Assembly (NCBI GenBank): GCA_965216445.1
Contig: OZ244166.1
Span: 806,001 to 870,000 of the forward strand
Length of the DNA stretch: 64,000 nt
From: MA-ANB-1 sp965216445
Lineage (GTDB): Bacteria; Actinomycetota; Acidimicrobiia; Spongiisociales; ZC4RG35
Reading direction: 5' to 3'
In this document: piece after piece, positions 17,297-25,134 of the stretch
Position numbering within the stretch: the first letter of the stretch is position 1
Layout of the letters: each line of letters starts with the position of its first letter
Position numbers and translations under genes: made by a program
The notes under the pieces: model-generated
The model's database searches: none
Seen by the model: only the letters and a program-made list of their open reading frames with translations
Told to the model about the DNA's origin: nothing

Positions 17297-17757
17297 GCAT
17301 CAAAGAGCAACTCGCCACCGAACTCAAAGAAGCGATGCTCGCAAAGGATGCAGCGCGTCGCGATGTAATCCGTCAGATCGAAACCGAAGTCTCCGTTGTC
17401 AAGAGTGACCCCGGATACGAGGGAGAGGTCGATGACGCCTTGTACGAGAAGGTGATTTCGAGCTACGTCAAGAAGATGGACAAGTCGCGAGAAGAGTATG
17501 CGAGTTATGGCGATCGAGGAGCCGCAATGGCGGCCAAGCTTGAATTCGAGGTCGACTACCTCTCAAGGTGGCTTCCGAAGACGCTCGATGAGCCCACTAC
17601 TCGCCAGTTGGTCGAGGAAGCTATAGCTGAGTTGGGGGTGCAGGGCGATGAGAAATCGGCCGGCCGAGTCATCGGGCACATCATGAAGGCCAACGGGAAG
17701 GCCGTTGACGGCGGTTTGGTGAATCGACTCGTTCGGGAGGCCCTGGCGGCTGATTGA
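17293..17757 (+). CDS. GatB/YqeY domain protein
   Basis: A 154-residue YqeY-type protein. An N-terminal helical part (LKEAMLAKDAARRDVIRQI) is followed by the small GatB-tail domain with E..YLSRWLPKTLDEP and GRVIGHIMKANGKAVDGGLVNRLVREAL. The domain is shared with the tRNA-dependent amidotransferase subunit GatB, but the stand-alone protein's role is unsettled. It overlaps the ligase gene start. Confidence 0.92.
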   Translation: MSIKEQLATELKEAMLAKDAARRDVIRQIETEVSVVKSDPGYEGEVDDALYEKVISSYVKKMDKSREEYASYGDRGAAMAAKLEFEVDYLSRWLPKTLDEPTTRQLVEEAIAELGVQGDEKSAGRVIGHIMKANGKAVDGGLVNRLVREALAAD

Positions 17758-18701
17758 TGTTGCCGTCGTACGAACCGATGTTGGCCACTAAGTGGCCGGT
17801 TGCCTTCGATGACGAGGCCTGGTGGTACGAGGTCAAATGGGATGGGTACCGAGCCCTGCTCGGCAACGACGGAAGGGTCAATGCCCGATCTCGGCGCGGG
17901 ATTGACCTGGTTGACCCCTTCCCCGAGCTGGCAACCTTGCCAATCCCAGAGGGTGTCGTTCTCGATGGAGAGATAGTGGCATTCGACGAGGATGGGCGGC
18001 CGAGCTTCGACCTCATCCAGAAACGGACGGGATTCGGCGGATCCGGGACCATGAGTCGAGTTGCCGTCAACTTCGTCGCGTTCGATGTCCTGTTCTCGGG
18101 TGGTTTGGAGCTGATCGATCTCGGTCTCGAACAGCGCAGGGACGTCCTCGACGAACTTGATCTACCTTCCCCGATCGTCACCCCCACACCCACGGTTGGA
18201 TCCGGTATCGCACTATTCGATGCGGTGCAAGACCAGGGCATGGAAGGAATCGTGGCCAAAAGGAAGGGGAGCCGGTATCTGCCCGGACGTCGGTCAGCAG
18301 ATTGGCGAAAGGTGTCTGTCCGTCGTCAAATGCGTGCCATCGTCGGGGGATGGGCCGAAGGAGAAGGGGGGCGGGCATCGACCTTCGGCTCCTTGCTGCT
18401 CGGACTCTGGGATGGGGACCAACTGCGGTTTGTTGGGGCTGTCGGTTCGGGGTTTCGTGACGAAACTCTGCGTGCGATCTTCGAAGCATTGCACCAGATC
18501 GAGCGGACCAGCCCAGCTTTCGACCCACAGATTCAGTATCCGGGGAAACTCCATTGGGTCGAACCCGGAATCGTGGTCAACGTCGAGTACAAGGAGTGGA
18601 CCGCTGATGGTCACCTGCGGGCCCCGGTATTCAAGGGAGTTGAGATTGCGGAGGCGGCAGCAGTCGACTGGGCTAGCGAAGGGCCTGACGCGGTTAGCTA
18701 G
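17757..18701 (+). CDS. ATP-dependent DNA ligase (LigD ligase-domain type, stand-alone)
   Basis: A 314-residue ligase. The AMP-accepting lysine is K27 in YEVKWDGYRA (motif I). Motif III is VLDGEIVAFDEDG, followed by FVAFDVLF; motif IV is EGIVAKRKGSRY, motif V W-R-K-V, and the C-terminal OB fold ends in VNVEYKEWTADGHLRAPVFKG. This corresponds to the ligase part of LigD, without polymerase or phosphoesterase domains. It faces the Ku gene, overlapping it by eight bases. Start is ATG 17757 or TTG 17754. Confidence 0.93.
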   Translation: MLPSYEPMLATKWPVAFDDEAWWYEVKWDGYRALLGNDGRVNARSRRGIDLVDPFPELATLPIPEGVVLDGEIVAFDEDGRPSFDLIQKRTGFGGSGTMSRVAVNFVAFDVLFSGGLELIDLGLEQRRDVLDELDLPSPIVTPTPTVGSGIALFDAVQDQGMEGIVAKRKGSRYLPGRRSADWRKVSVRRQMRAIVGGWAEGEGGRASTFGSLLLGLWDGDQLRFVGAVGSGFRDETLRAIFEALHQIERTSPAFDPQIQYPGKLHWVEPGIVVNVEYKEWTADGHLRAPVFKGVEIAEAAAVDWASEGPDAVS

Positions 18702-19476
18702 CTGCCTTCTTGGTCGCTTCGACAGACGCCTTGAGAGCATCGAGAAGGTCGACGACTTTGGTCGGCTCGGGTGATGACTCAACGGCCACGATTTCTTCGC
18801 CGGCAACCTTCTTGGCGGCGAGCTCTTCAATCTGCTCGCGGGTGTGGTCGACAAATTCGTCTTCGGCGAAAGGCCTGGTGAGGTTGTCGATCAACGATGC
18901 GGCCATGTCGACCTCTTCCTTGCGGATCTCGAATTCGGATTCCAACTCTTCGAATTCGGCCGCCCTGATCTCGTCTGGCCAGTACATGGTCTCCATGACG
19001 ATCACACCGTCTTTGGCGCGGATGGTCGCCAACTGCTGCTTCTCCCGGATTGACACCTTTGCGATACCAATCCGACCCTTCTCTTCGAGAGCCTGTTCCA
19101 GGATCTGATAGGCCTTTATTCCGGTCTTCTCCGGGGCGAGGTAATAAGTCTTCTTGAACAGGATTGGATCGATTTCGCTTTCGTCGACGAACTGGACGAC
19201 GTCGACCAGTTTGTTGCCTTCGGGGCTTGCTGAGGCAAGTTCGTCGTCGGTGAAGACCACGTAGCGGCCTTTTTCGAACTCGTATCCCTTGACGATGTCA
19301 TCCCAGCCGACTTCCTGACCGTCCGCCTCCGCAACACGCTTGTATTTGATTGCCGAGTGGTCGTCCTTGCGAAGTTGCTTGAACTTGGGCGATTTCTCGT
19401 CGGTTGCGCTGTACAACCCGACCGGGATGGTCACCAGCCCGAAGTTGATAGCGCCTTTCCAGATAGCTCTTGGCAT
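18694..19476 (-). CDS. ku: non-homologous end-joining protein Ku
   Basis: A 260-residue bacterial Ku that forms a homodimeric ring on DNA ends and recruits ligase. The start MPRAIWKGAINFGLVTIPVGLYSAT and the blocks KYKRVAEADGQEV, KGYEFEKGRYVVFTDDEL, FFKKTYYLAP-like LFKKTYYLAPEK and TIRAKDGVIVMETMYWPDEIR are typical. The C-terminal tail is short and moderately basic (ASVEATKKAAS). It converges on the LigD-type ligase gene, forming a two-gene NHEJ locus. Confidence 0.96.
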   Translation of the reverse strand: MPRAIWKGAINFGLVTIPVGLYSATDEKSPKFKQLRKDDHSAIKYKRVAEADGQEVGWDDIVKGYEFEKGRYVVFTDDELASASPEGNKLVDVVQFVDESEIDPILFKKTYYLAPEKTGIKAYQILEQALEEKGRIGIAKVSIREKQQLATIRAKDGVIVMETMYWPDEIRAAEFEELESEFEIRKEEVDMAASLIDNLTRPFAEDEFVDHTREQIEELAAKKVAGEEIVAVESSPEPTKVVDLLDALKASVEATKKAAS

Positions 19477-19552
19477 GACCCCATTCTAAAGGTTGTCACA
19501 GACAGAACCTGCGGAGTCGGTCCGTTCTGGGGCGCCATGTCAAAATGGTCCG

Positions 19553-19969
19553 ATGCTGCAAAGGTTTGGCCTTCTTCTGTTGGCGATTGTTCTGGTTGCG
19601 TGTTCACCGCCGACAGTTGACGAACTACACGGCCAACGATCTCTGAAGGCCCTCGAAGTCGATGGAGACGTGATCGATTTGACTCCCGTTGAATACAAGA
19701 CGGGTATCCGATTCAACCAATTCACCAACGAGATCGAGGGGATCATGGGTTGCAATGACTTTCACGGCTCGTTCACCTATGAGGATGGGAAACTCCAAAC
19801 CAGCGACGTGTTTCAGTCGATCGTTGGCTGCAGTATTGAAGCCGAAACCGTCGTGGATCTTGCTCTTGGCAGACTGCTTTCCGGGCCGATATCGGTCTCA
19901 GGCAATTCCGACGAGTACGTGCTCAGCGGAAGTGGTGTACGCGCCACGTTTGTCCTTCTCGAGGACTGA
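19553..19969 (+). CDS. META-domain (HslJ-like) lipoprotein
   Basis: A 138-residue lipoprotein: signal peptide ending LVAC (C17), then one META domain with the hallmark GIMGCNDFHGSFTYEDGKLQ followed by a second conserved cysteine in SIVGCS. HslJ/META proteins are surface beta-rich proteins of unclear role, some tied to antibiotic tolerance. Start ATG 19553 immediately precedes the signal; the frame is open 60 bases further upstream. Confidence 0.85.
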   Translation: MLQRFGLLLLAIVLVACSPPTVDELHGQRSLKALEVDGDVIDLTPVEYKTGIRFNQFTNEIEGIMGCNDFHGSFTYEDGKLQTSDVFQSIVGCSIEAETVVDLALGRLLSGPISVSGNSDEYVLSGSGVRATFVLLED

Positions 19970-19975
19970 CCTGGG

Positions 19976-20047
19976 TGCCCCCGGCAGGATTCGAACCTGC
20001 GCACCCGGCTCCGGAGGCCGGTGCTCTATCCCCTGAGCTACGGGGGC
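19976..20047 (-). tRNA. tRNA-Arg (anticodon CCG)
   Basis: A 72-base cloverleaf on the minus strand: acceptor GCCCCCG with CGGGGGC, D arm GCTC/GAGC, anticodon stem CCGGC/GCCGG with loop CTCCGGA (anticodon CCG, codon CGG). T arm is GCAGG-TTCGAAT-CCTGC, discriminator base A. CCA is not encoded. Confidence 0.95.
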
Positions 20048-20488
20048 AGGGGAACCCGCAGTCTAGAGATTGATGTGGAGTACCGGCCGGGCTCTCCCTC
20101 CGCTTGCGGCTGTCCTCCCAGAGACGGAGTCGAATGGGAGGAAGGTCCCTGCCCGAGGCGCAGCCGAGGGGAGGTAGGAGGGACTGAGACTCATCACCAA
20201 GAGCTGGAAACGGGCTCTCCTTCCACCCTCCCCGTCGGTTTGGCCCTCCGGGCCAAGCCCTAACTGGAGTTTCCTCCGGAAACTCCCAAGGAACCTCGCA
20301 GAGGTTCCCGTACTCCCCTCCATGCGGCTCCGCCTTTGGAGGGAGAGTCCATGCGGCTCCGCCTTTGGAGGGAGAGTCCATGCGGCTCCGCCTTTGGAGG
20401 GAGAGTCCATGCGGCTTCGCCTTTGGGGGGAGAGCGAAAGGGTTTGCCTTCCTTTGGGTCTACACGGACGCGATCGTACGATGAGTCA
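20048..20488. other. hairpin-dense intergenic region upstream of hom
   Basis: No gene is recognised in these 440 bp. The sequence is a chain of inverted repeats. TCCTCCCA (20113-20120) pairs with TGGGAGGA (20135-20142). Three perfect stems with three-base loops follow: 20240-20256 (7 bp, loop TCC), 20266-20286 (9 bp, loop TCC) and 20290-20308 (8 bp, loop GCA). A 29-bp tandem array ends the region. It lies between divergent tRNA-Arg and hom, so it could act as a leader or as a mobile REP-like element. Confidence 0.75.
20321..20436. repeat. four 29-bp tandem repeats
   Basis: Units start at 20321, 20350, 20379 and 20408. The first three are essentially identical; the fourth carries substitutions (GGCTTCGCC for GGCTCCGCC and extra G bases). 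Each unit has the small inverted repeat GCGG-CT-CCGC and CTCC-GCCTTT-GGAG. There are no spacers, so this is not a CRISPR array. Confidence 0.92.
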
Positions 20489-21763
20489 ATGCGTGTAGGA
20501 ATTGGGCTTCTTGGCGGCGGGAGTGTTGGGGGAAGCCTCGCCCGGCAACTCCTGTCGGACGCCGATGTCATCAAAGCCAAGTCCGGTGTTCAGATCGACC
20601 TGGTTGCCGTCGGAGTGCGGGATCTGACCAAAGAGCGGGAATTCCCGGTCAGATACGCCACGGACGCCCTTGAAGAACTGGTCGATGACCCCAACATCGA
20701 CCTGGTTGTCGAATTGATGGGTGGCGTGGAACCGGCTTTCTCGCTGCTGACCAGAGCCCTCGAGTCGGGTAAACCCGTGGTCACGGCGAATAAGGAGCTC
20801 ATGGCCCGCCACGGCCGGGAACTGATCGAGTTGGCGGCTTCGGGCGGGGTCTCGCTTCTCTTCGAAGCAGCAGTGGGGGGAGCCATCCCGATCATACGAC
20901 CGTTGTCTGAGTCGTTGGCAGGGGAGCGGATCGACCGTGTGATGGGGATTGTCAACGGGACGACGAACTACATCCTGAGCGCAATGGAGTCCGATGCTCG
21001 CTCCTATGCAGATGTCCTCGATGAGGCCCAGAAGCTCGGCTACGCCGAGGCGGATCCAACTGCCGACGTCTCCGGTCAGGATTCGGCCGCCAAGGCCGCC
21101 CTACTGGCCGGGTTGGCATTTGGGGCCTGGGTCGGAATTGATCAGGTCCACTGCGAGGGAATCGAAGCCATCTCAGACGTCGACGTAGAGATGGCGGCGG
21201 ATCTTGGATACTCGATCAAGCTTCTGGCGATAGCCGACGGCGGGGCAGGCGGTCACGTAGCCAGAGTCCATCCGACACTGCTTCCCTTCTCCCATCCGCT
21301 GGCGTCTGTCAGAGGCGCATCCAATGCGATTTATGTTGAGGGCCCCAACCTCGGTGAACTGCTCTTTTCCGGACCGGGTGCTGGAGGTCAGCCAACTGCT
21401 ACCGCGGTTCTCGGCGACGTCATCACTGCATCTCGAGAGTTCCTGGCTGATAGCCAGGTGGCGCCCCGGATCCGATTCTCGGAGGCTGTGCCGGGGAGCT
21501 TCGAAGACGTCCCGTCGCAATGGTATGTGCGTATGGATGTGGTTGATCGCCCGGGTGTGCTCGCATCGGTCGCCGGCGCTTTTGGAGCTGCCGACGTTTC
21601 CATCAAGTCGGTTTGGCAGGAGGGCCGAGGGGATCTGGTCAATCTCATTGTGGTGACCCATGAAGCTCAAGAACGGCACCAGAGGAGCGCAATCGACAAG
21701 GTGAGATCGGTTGAGTCTGTCATTCGAGTGGCCAACACGATTCGGGTTCTCGACGCACCGTGA
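20489..21763 (+). CDS. hom: homoserine dehydrogenase
   Basis: A 424-residue enzyme reducing aspartate semialdehyde to homoserine (Thr, Met and Ile branch). The NAD(P)-binding loop is GLLGGGSVGGSLA (6-18); the substrate domain has VVTANKELMA, FEAAVGGAIPIIRPL, IVNGTTNYILSAM and AEADPTADVSGQDSAAKAALLA. A C-terminal ACT domain (DVVDRPGVLASVAGAFGAADVSIKSV) suggests feedback control by threonine. The ATG at 20489 fits the family start; the open frame upstream runs through the 29-bp repeats and is not protein-like. Confidence 0.95.
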   Translation: MRVGIGLLGGGSVGGSLARQLLSDADVIKAKSGVQIDLVAVGVRDLTKEREFPVRYATDALEELVDDPNIDLVVELMGGVEPAFSLLTRALESGKPVVTANKELMARHGRELIELAASGGVSLLFEAAVGGAIPIIRPLSESLAGERIDRVMGIVNGTTNYILSAMESDARSYADVLDEAQKLGYAEADPTADVSGQDSAAKAALLAGLAFGAWVGIDQVHCEGIEAISDVDVEMAADLGYSIKLLAIADGGAGGHVARVHPTLLPFSHPLASVRGASNAIYVEGPNLGELLFSGPGAGGQPTATAVLGDVITASREFLADSQVAPRIRFSEAVPGSFEDVPSQWYVRMDVVDRPGVLASVAGAFGAADVSIKSVWQEGRGDLVNLIVVTHEAQERHQRSAIDKVRSVESVIRVANTIRVLDAP

Positions 21764-21770
21764 CGGTCTG

Positions 21771-23021
21771 ATGCTCGGATACCAGTCGACGCGGGGAGCC
21801 TCGGAGCCGAAGACGTTCCGAGAAACGGTCGTAGAGGGTGCAGCACCTGACGGGGGTTTGTACGTGCCCCACGGAGACATCGTCTACGAACATCCGCCTT
21901 CGGGCTCGGAGCACGGCGAATATGTCACGGCAGCCTTGGAAGCGTTCGGAGCCGTTCAAGTGGGCGATCTGGTCGAGAAGGCCATGTCGCGGTTTCACCA
22001 CAAGGAGATTGCACCGATTCGTGAAGTTGGCCCGTTCCAGGTCCTGGAGCTGTTTTGGGGCCCAACTCTCTCTTTCAAGGACCACGCCCTCCAGGTGCTT
22101 GGTCAGCTATTCAATCGGTATCTCGCGGAACTCAATCAAACCCGGATGGTGCTGGTTGCTACCTCCGGCGACACCGGCTCAGCGGCGATCGAAGCCTTCC
22201 GTGGATTAGATGCGGTTCGTCTGGTGGTGCTCTACCCGGCTGGAATGGTCTCCGATTTTCAGCGGCGGCAGATGACGACGGTGGCCGACGACAACGTGGC
22301 CGTGGTTTCGGTAGCAGGCACGTTCGACGAGTGCCAGCGACTGGTCAAGGAGGCCTTTGGGTCACTGAGTGGTCTGGCTTCAGCCAATTCGATCAACTGG
22401 GGGAGGATCGCCGCACAAGTCGGCTATTACATGTCTGCATCTGCGCGTTCTCCAGGTGACGTCGAGGTCGTGGTGCCAACTGGGAACTTCGGCAATGCGT
22501 ATTCGGCGCGGCAGGCGAAGTCCCTGGGGGCGAGCTTCTCCAGTATCACAATCGCGACGAATGCCAACCGGGTACTGCACGATTTGGCCGAGACTGGTCA
22601 ACTCGACGCGTCGGGCACCATTCCGACGCTTGCGCCGGCTATGGATATCCAGGTTCCATCCAATCTCGAGCGCTACCTACACGAGAGAGACCCGTCCTCT
22701 TTTGGCTCGGACTTCGGCTCGGGATGGGCAGACGATGCCAAGATCGAAAAGACGATCCGAAATGTCTACGAGACCTTCGGCTACATCCTCGATCCACACA
22801 CGGCGGCAGCTTGGTCCGTTGCCGAGTCTGTTGAGTTCGCCACTGCATCCAGGTTGATCGTTGCAACAGCTCACCCCGCGAAATTTGCCAACACAATCGA
22901 GAACGCGACAGGGGTCACCCCAGAGGTTCCCCGTTGGGCAGTCATCGATCCGGAATTGGAGGAACGGCACGTGGAGATTGGTCCAAGCCTCGACGACTTG
23001 AGAAACGTCCTCGACACCTAG
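21771..23021 (+). CDS. thrC: threonine synthase
   Basis: A 416-residue PLP enzyme converting O-phosphohomoserine to threonine. The start MLGYQSTRG and the PDGGLYVP motif are typical of the longer bacterial/yeast-type ThrC. The PLP lysine is K103 in TLSFKDHALQ, with LVATSGDTGSAAIEAFRG and VVPTGNFGNAYSA as phosphate-binding loops. It follows hom after seven bases. No homoserine kinase (thrB) gene lies beside it, though hom-thrC-thrB is common in actinobacteria. Confidence 0.95.
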   Translation: MLGYQSTRGASEPKTFRETVVEGAAPDGGLYVPHGDIVYEHPPSGSEHGEYVTAALEAFGAVQVGDLVEKAMSRFHHKEIAPIREVGPFQVLELFWGPTLSFKDHALQVLGQLFNRYLAELNQTRMVLVATSGDTGSAAIEAFRGLDAVRLVVLYPAGMVSDFQRRQMTTVADDNVAVVSVAGTFDECQRLVKEAFGSLSGLASANSINWGRIAAQVGYYMSASARSPGDVEVVVPTGNFGNAYSARQAKSLGASFSSITIATNANRVLHDLAETGQLDASGTIPTLAPAMDIQVPSNLERYLHERDPSSFGSDFGSGWADDAKIEKTIRNVYETFGYILDPHTAAAWSVAESVEFATASRLIVATAHPAKFANTIENATGVTPEVPRWAVIDPELEERHVEIGPSLDDLRNVLDT

Positions 23022-23371
23022 ATTCCCACCTAGAGTCCTCGGCCTTCGGTCCGGTCCGGCGCTTTGCATGTGCAGGGAAGGGCGTTTTCCGCACGTTTTT
23101 GCACTGTGTCACACCTTTTGTGCAGGGAAGGGCGTTTTCCGCACGGATTTGCACTGTGCAGCCCTGTCCGGTCCGTTGTCGGGGGAGAGGCGCTCTCGCC
23201 GCTGAGCGTCGAGAGCTTGGCACAAGCTTTTTGGGAGGCTACGATGTGATAGTTATCGGAGCCACGGGACATCGATAACGCTCCACACACAGGCCCCAAA
23301 AAGGCATGCCCTTTTGTTTTGGGGAACTCCCGAATCCGATTTCCCGACAGGGACCAATCGCGAAGGACGAA
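23022..23371 (+). promoter_or_regulatory. structured leader region upstream of rho
   Basis: No gene is recognised in these 350 bp. It contains a 40-bp direct repeat (next entry). A 7-bp inverted repeat follows (GTTATCG 23252-23258 / CGATAAC 23273-23279). Close to the gene, CCCCAAAA and TTTTGGGG (about 23294-23323) flank an inner AAGGCATGCCCTT stem. Rho genes in several bacteria are autoregulated through long leaders, so this may be an attenuator; that role is inferred. Confidence 0.5.
23069..23158. repeat. two 40-bp direct repeats, 50-bp period, each a hairpin
   Basis: Copies at 23069-23108 and 23119-23158 are nearly identical. Each holds GTGC-A-GGGAA ... TTTTCC-GCAC, a hairpin with a one-base bulge, followed by TTTGCACTGTG. 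They lie between thrC and rho. Confidence 0.85.
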
Positions 23372-24859
23372 ATGACCACCAGAGCTCAACTTCAGGGCAA
23401 AGCAATAGACGAGCTGAGGCAAATCGCATCGGCCGTAGGCATCGAAACCGACGGACTCCAGAAGTCCAAGCTGATCACCGCACTCATGGAAGCCGGAGAA
23501 GTAGTCGAAGGCGCACCAACTGATGCGGTCGACCTTCCGCAGGCGACACCTCGCACCGACAAAGGCGATCGGCAGGCCAAGAATGGGGCCAAGGCCGACA
23601 AACAGGACGACTCGTCTGATGGGCGCAACGACTCTCGTGACAGCCGGTCCGACAAAGACAGCCGACAGGACAATCAGGGCAACCGGCGCAGACGTAACCG
23701 TCGCGGTGGTAATCGGGAAGAGGAGTTCATCCCCGAAGGCGATTTAGAAGTCAGGGAAGGCCTGTTAGACATTCTCCCCGAGGGCTACGGGTTCCTTCGC
23801 GTCACCGGGTACCTCCCAGGCGACAAAGATGTCTACGTTTCTGCCAATCAGGTCCGTCGTTTCCGCCTCCGCAAAGGCGACGTGGTCAACGGCCCGATTC
23901 GACCTCCACGGTCGAAAGAGAAGTTTCCGGCCATGGTTCGAATCGAGACCGTCAATGGCCTGACGCCAGAGGAGGCGATGAAGCGACCCAAGTTTGAGTC
24001 TCTCACGCCTCTCTTCCCCGACGAGCGTCTCCGTCTCGAGGTCGAGGGTAAGGCAGGCAACACCCTGACTCGGATCGTTGATCTCATCGCACCTATTGGA
24101 AAAGGTCAGCGTGGGCTGATCGTGTCACCGCCAAAAGCAGGAAAGACCACAGTTCTTCAGGAGGTCGCGCAGTCGATCACTGAGAACAATCCCGAGTGCT
24201 ACCTCATGGTTGTGCTTGTCGACGAGCGGCCCGAAGAGGTCACCGACATGCAACGCTCGGTCAAGGGTGAAGTCATCTACTCGACATTTGACCGCCCGGC
24301 CGAGGAGCACACACAGGTGTCGGATCTAGCCATCGAGCGAGCAAAGCGTCTCGTTGAAACCGGGACCGACGTGGTGATAGTGCTGGACTCGATCACCCGC
24401 CTCGCCCGAGCCCATAACCTGGCCACTCCGGCATCTGGTCGCATCCTGTCCGGTGGTGTGGATTCTCAGGCGCTCTATCCGCCGAAGCGGTTCTTCGGAG
24501 CTGCTCGGAATATCGAAGAAGGCGGGTCGTTGACAATTCTCGGTACGGCACTCGTGGAGACGGGTTCCAAGATGGACGAGGTCATTTTCGAAGAGTTCAA
24601 AGGAACTGGAAACATGGAGCTGCGGTTGGATCGCCGCCTCGCCGACAAGCGAATCTACCCGGCCATCGACATCGAAGCTTCGGGAACAAGAAAAGAAGAA
24701 CTGTTGTTTGACCGCAAGGAACTCGAGCAGGTTTGGAAATTGCGCCGAGTGCTGCTGGCATTGGAAGCCGGTGCAGCAATTGAGCTTCTCATCGACCGAC
24801 TCAAGACCACCAAGACGAATGCAGATTTCCTCGCCGAAGTGGCGAAGAGCACAAGTTGA
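23372..24859 (+). CDS. rho: transcription termination factor Rho
   Basis: A 495-residue RNA-dependent ATPase and helicase. Order: Rho_N helical domain (about 1-45, with the AVGIETDGLQKSKLI SAP-like fold), a 70-residue Asp/Arg/Lys-rich insert typical of actinobacterial Rho, the OB RNA-binding domain (GYGFLRVTGYLPGDKDVYVS), then the ATPase with Walker A PPKAGKTTVLQ, Walker B DVVIVLDSITRLARAHN and Q/R loops. ATG 23372 has GAAGGA upstream. It heads the actinobacterial block rho-rpmE-DUF1385-prfA. Confidence 0.97.
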   Translation: MTTRAQLQGKAIDELRQIASAVGIETDGLQKSKLITALMEAGEVVEGAPTDAVDLPQATPRTDKGDRQAKNGAKADKQDDSSDGRNDSRDSRSDKDSRQDNQGNRRRRNRRGGNREEEFIPEGDLEVREGLLDILPEGYGFLRVTGYLPGDKDVYVSANQVRRFRLRKGDVVNGPIRPPRSKEKFPAMVRIETVNGLTPEEAMKRPKFESLTPLFPDERLRLEVEGKAGNTLTRIVDLIAPIGKGQRGLIVSPPKAGKTTVLQEVAQSITENNPECYLMVVLVDERPEEVTDMQRSVKGEVIYSTFDRPAEEHTQVSDLAIERAKRLVETGTDVVIVLDSITRLARAHNLATPASGRILSGGVDSQALYPPKRFFGAARNIEEGGSLTILGTALVETGSKMDEVIFEEFKGTGNMELRLDRRLADKRIYPAIDIEASGTRKEELLFDRKELEQVWKLRRVLLALEAGAAIELLIDRLKTTKTNADFLAEVAKSTS

Positions 24860-24872
24860 TTAGGAGAAAACG

Positions 24873-25130
24873 ATGAAGACCGAGATTCATCCAACCTACG
24901 CGGAGACAACCGTGACCTGTTCCTGTGGTAACACATTTGAGACCAGGAGCACCAAACCAGGTGACATGCACGTGGAGTTGTGCAACGAATGCCATCCTTT
25001 CTTCACTGGCAAGCAGAAGCTTGTAGACACCGGTGGCCGCGTTGAGCGTTTCCAGAAGCGGTATGGCAAGACGGCGTTCACCAAAGCCGCCGATGCCGGT
25101 GATGAGGACGAGGCCGCTGCCACAGAGTGA
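24873..25130 (+). CDS. rpmE: 50S ribosomal protein L31 (zinc type)
   Basis: An 85-residue ribosomal protein with the zinc ligands C16, C18, C37 and C40 (CSCGNTF, CNECHPFFTG). It is therefore the C+ form that predominates under zinc sufficiency. The acidic tail is longer than in E. coli. Position directly after rho is the standard actinobacterial order. Confidence 0.97.
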   Translation: MKTEIHPTYAETTVTCSCGNTFETRSTKPGDMHVELCNECHPFFTGKQKLVDTGGRVERFQKRYGKTAFTKAADAGDEDEAAATE

Positions 25131-25134
25131 AGGT

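Noticed and set aside
20321..20436. 29-bp tandem repeats as a CRISPR array
   Set aside because: The units abut without spacers and no cas genes are present.
20336..20488. N-terminal extension of homoserine dehydrogenase
   Set aside because: The extension is a translation of the 29-bp repeats and is not protein-like; the family start is at 20489.
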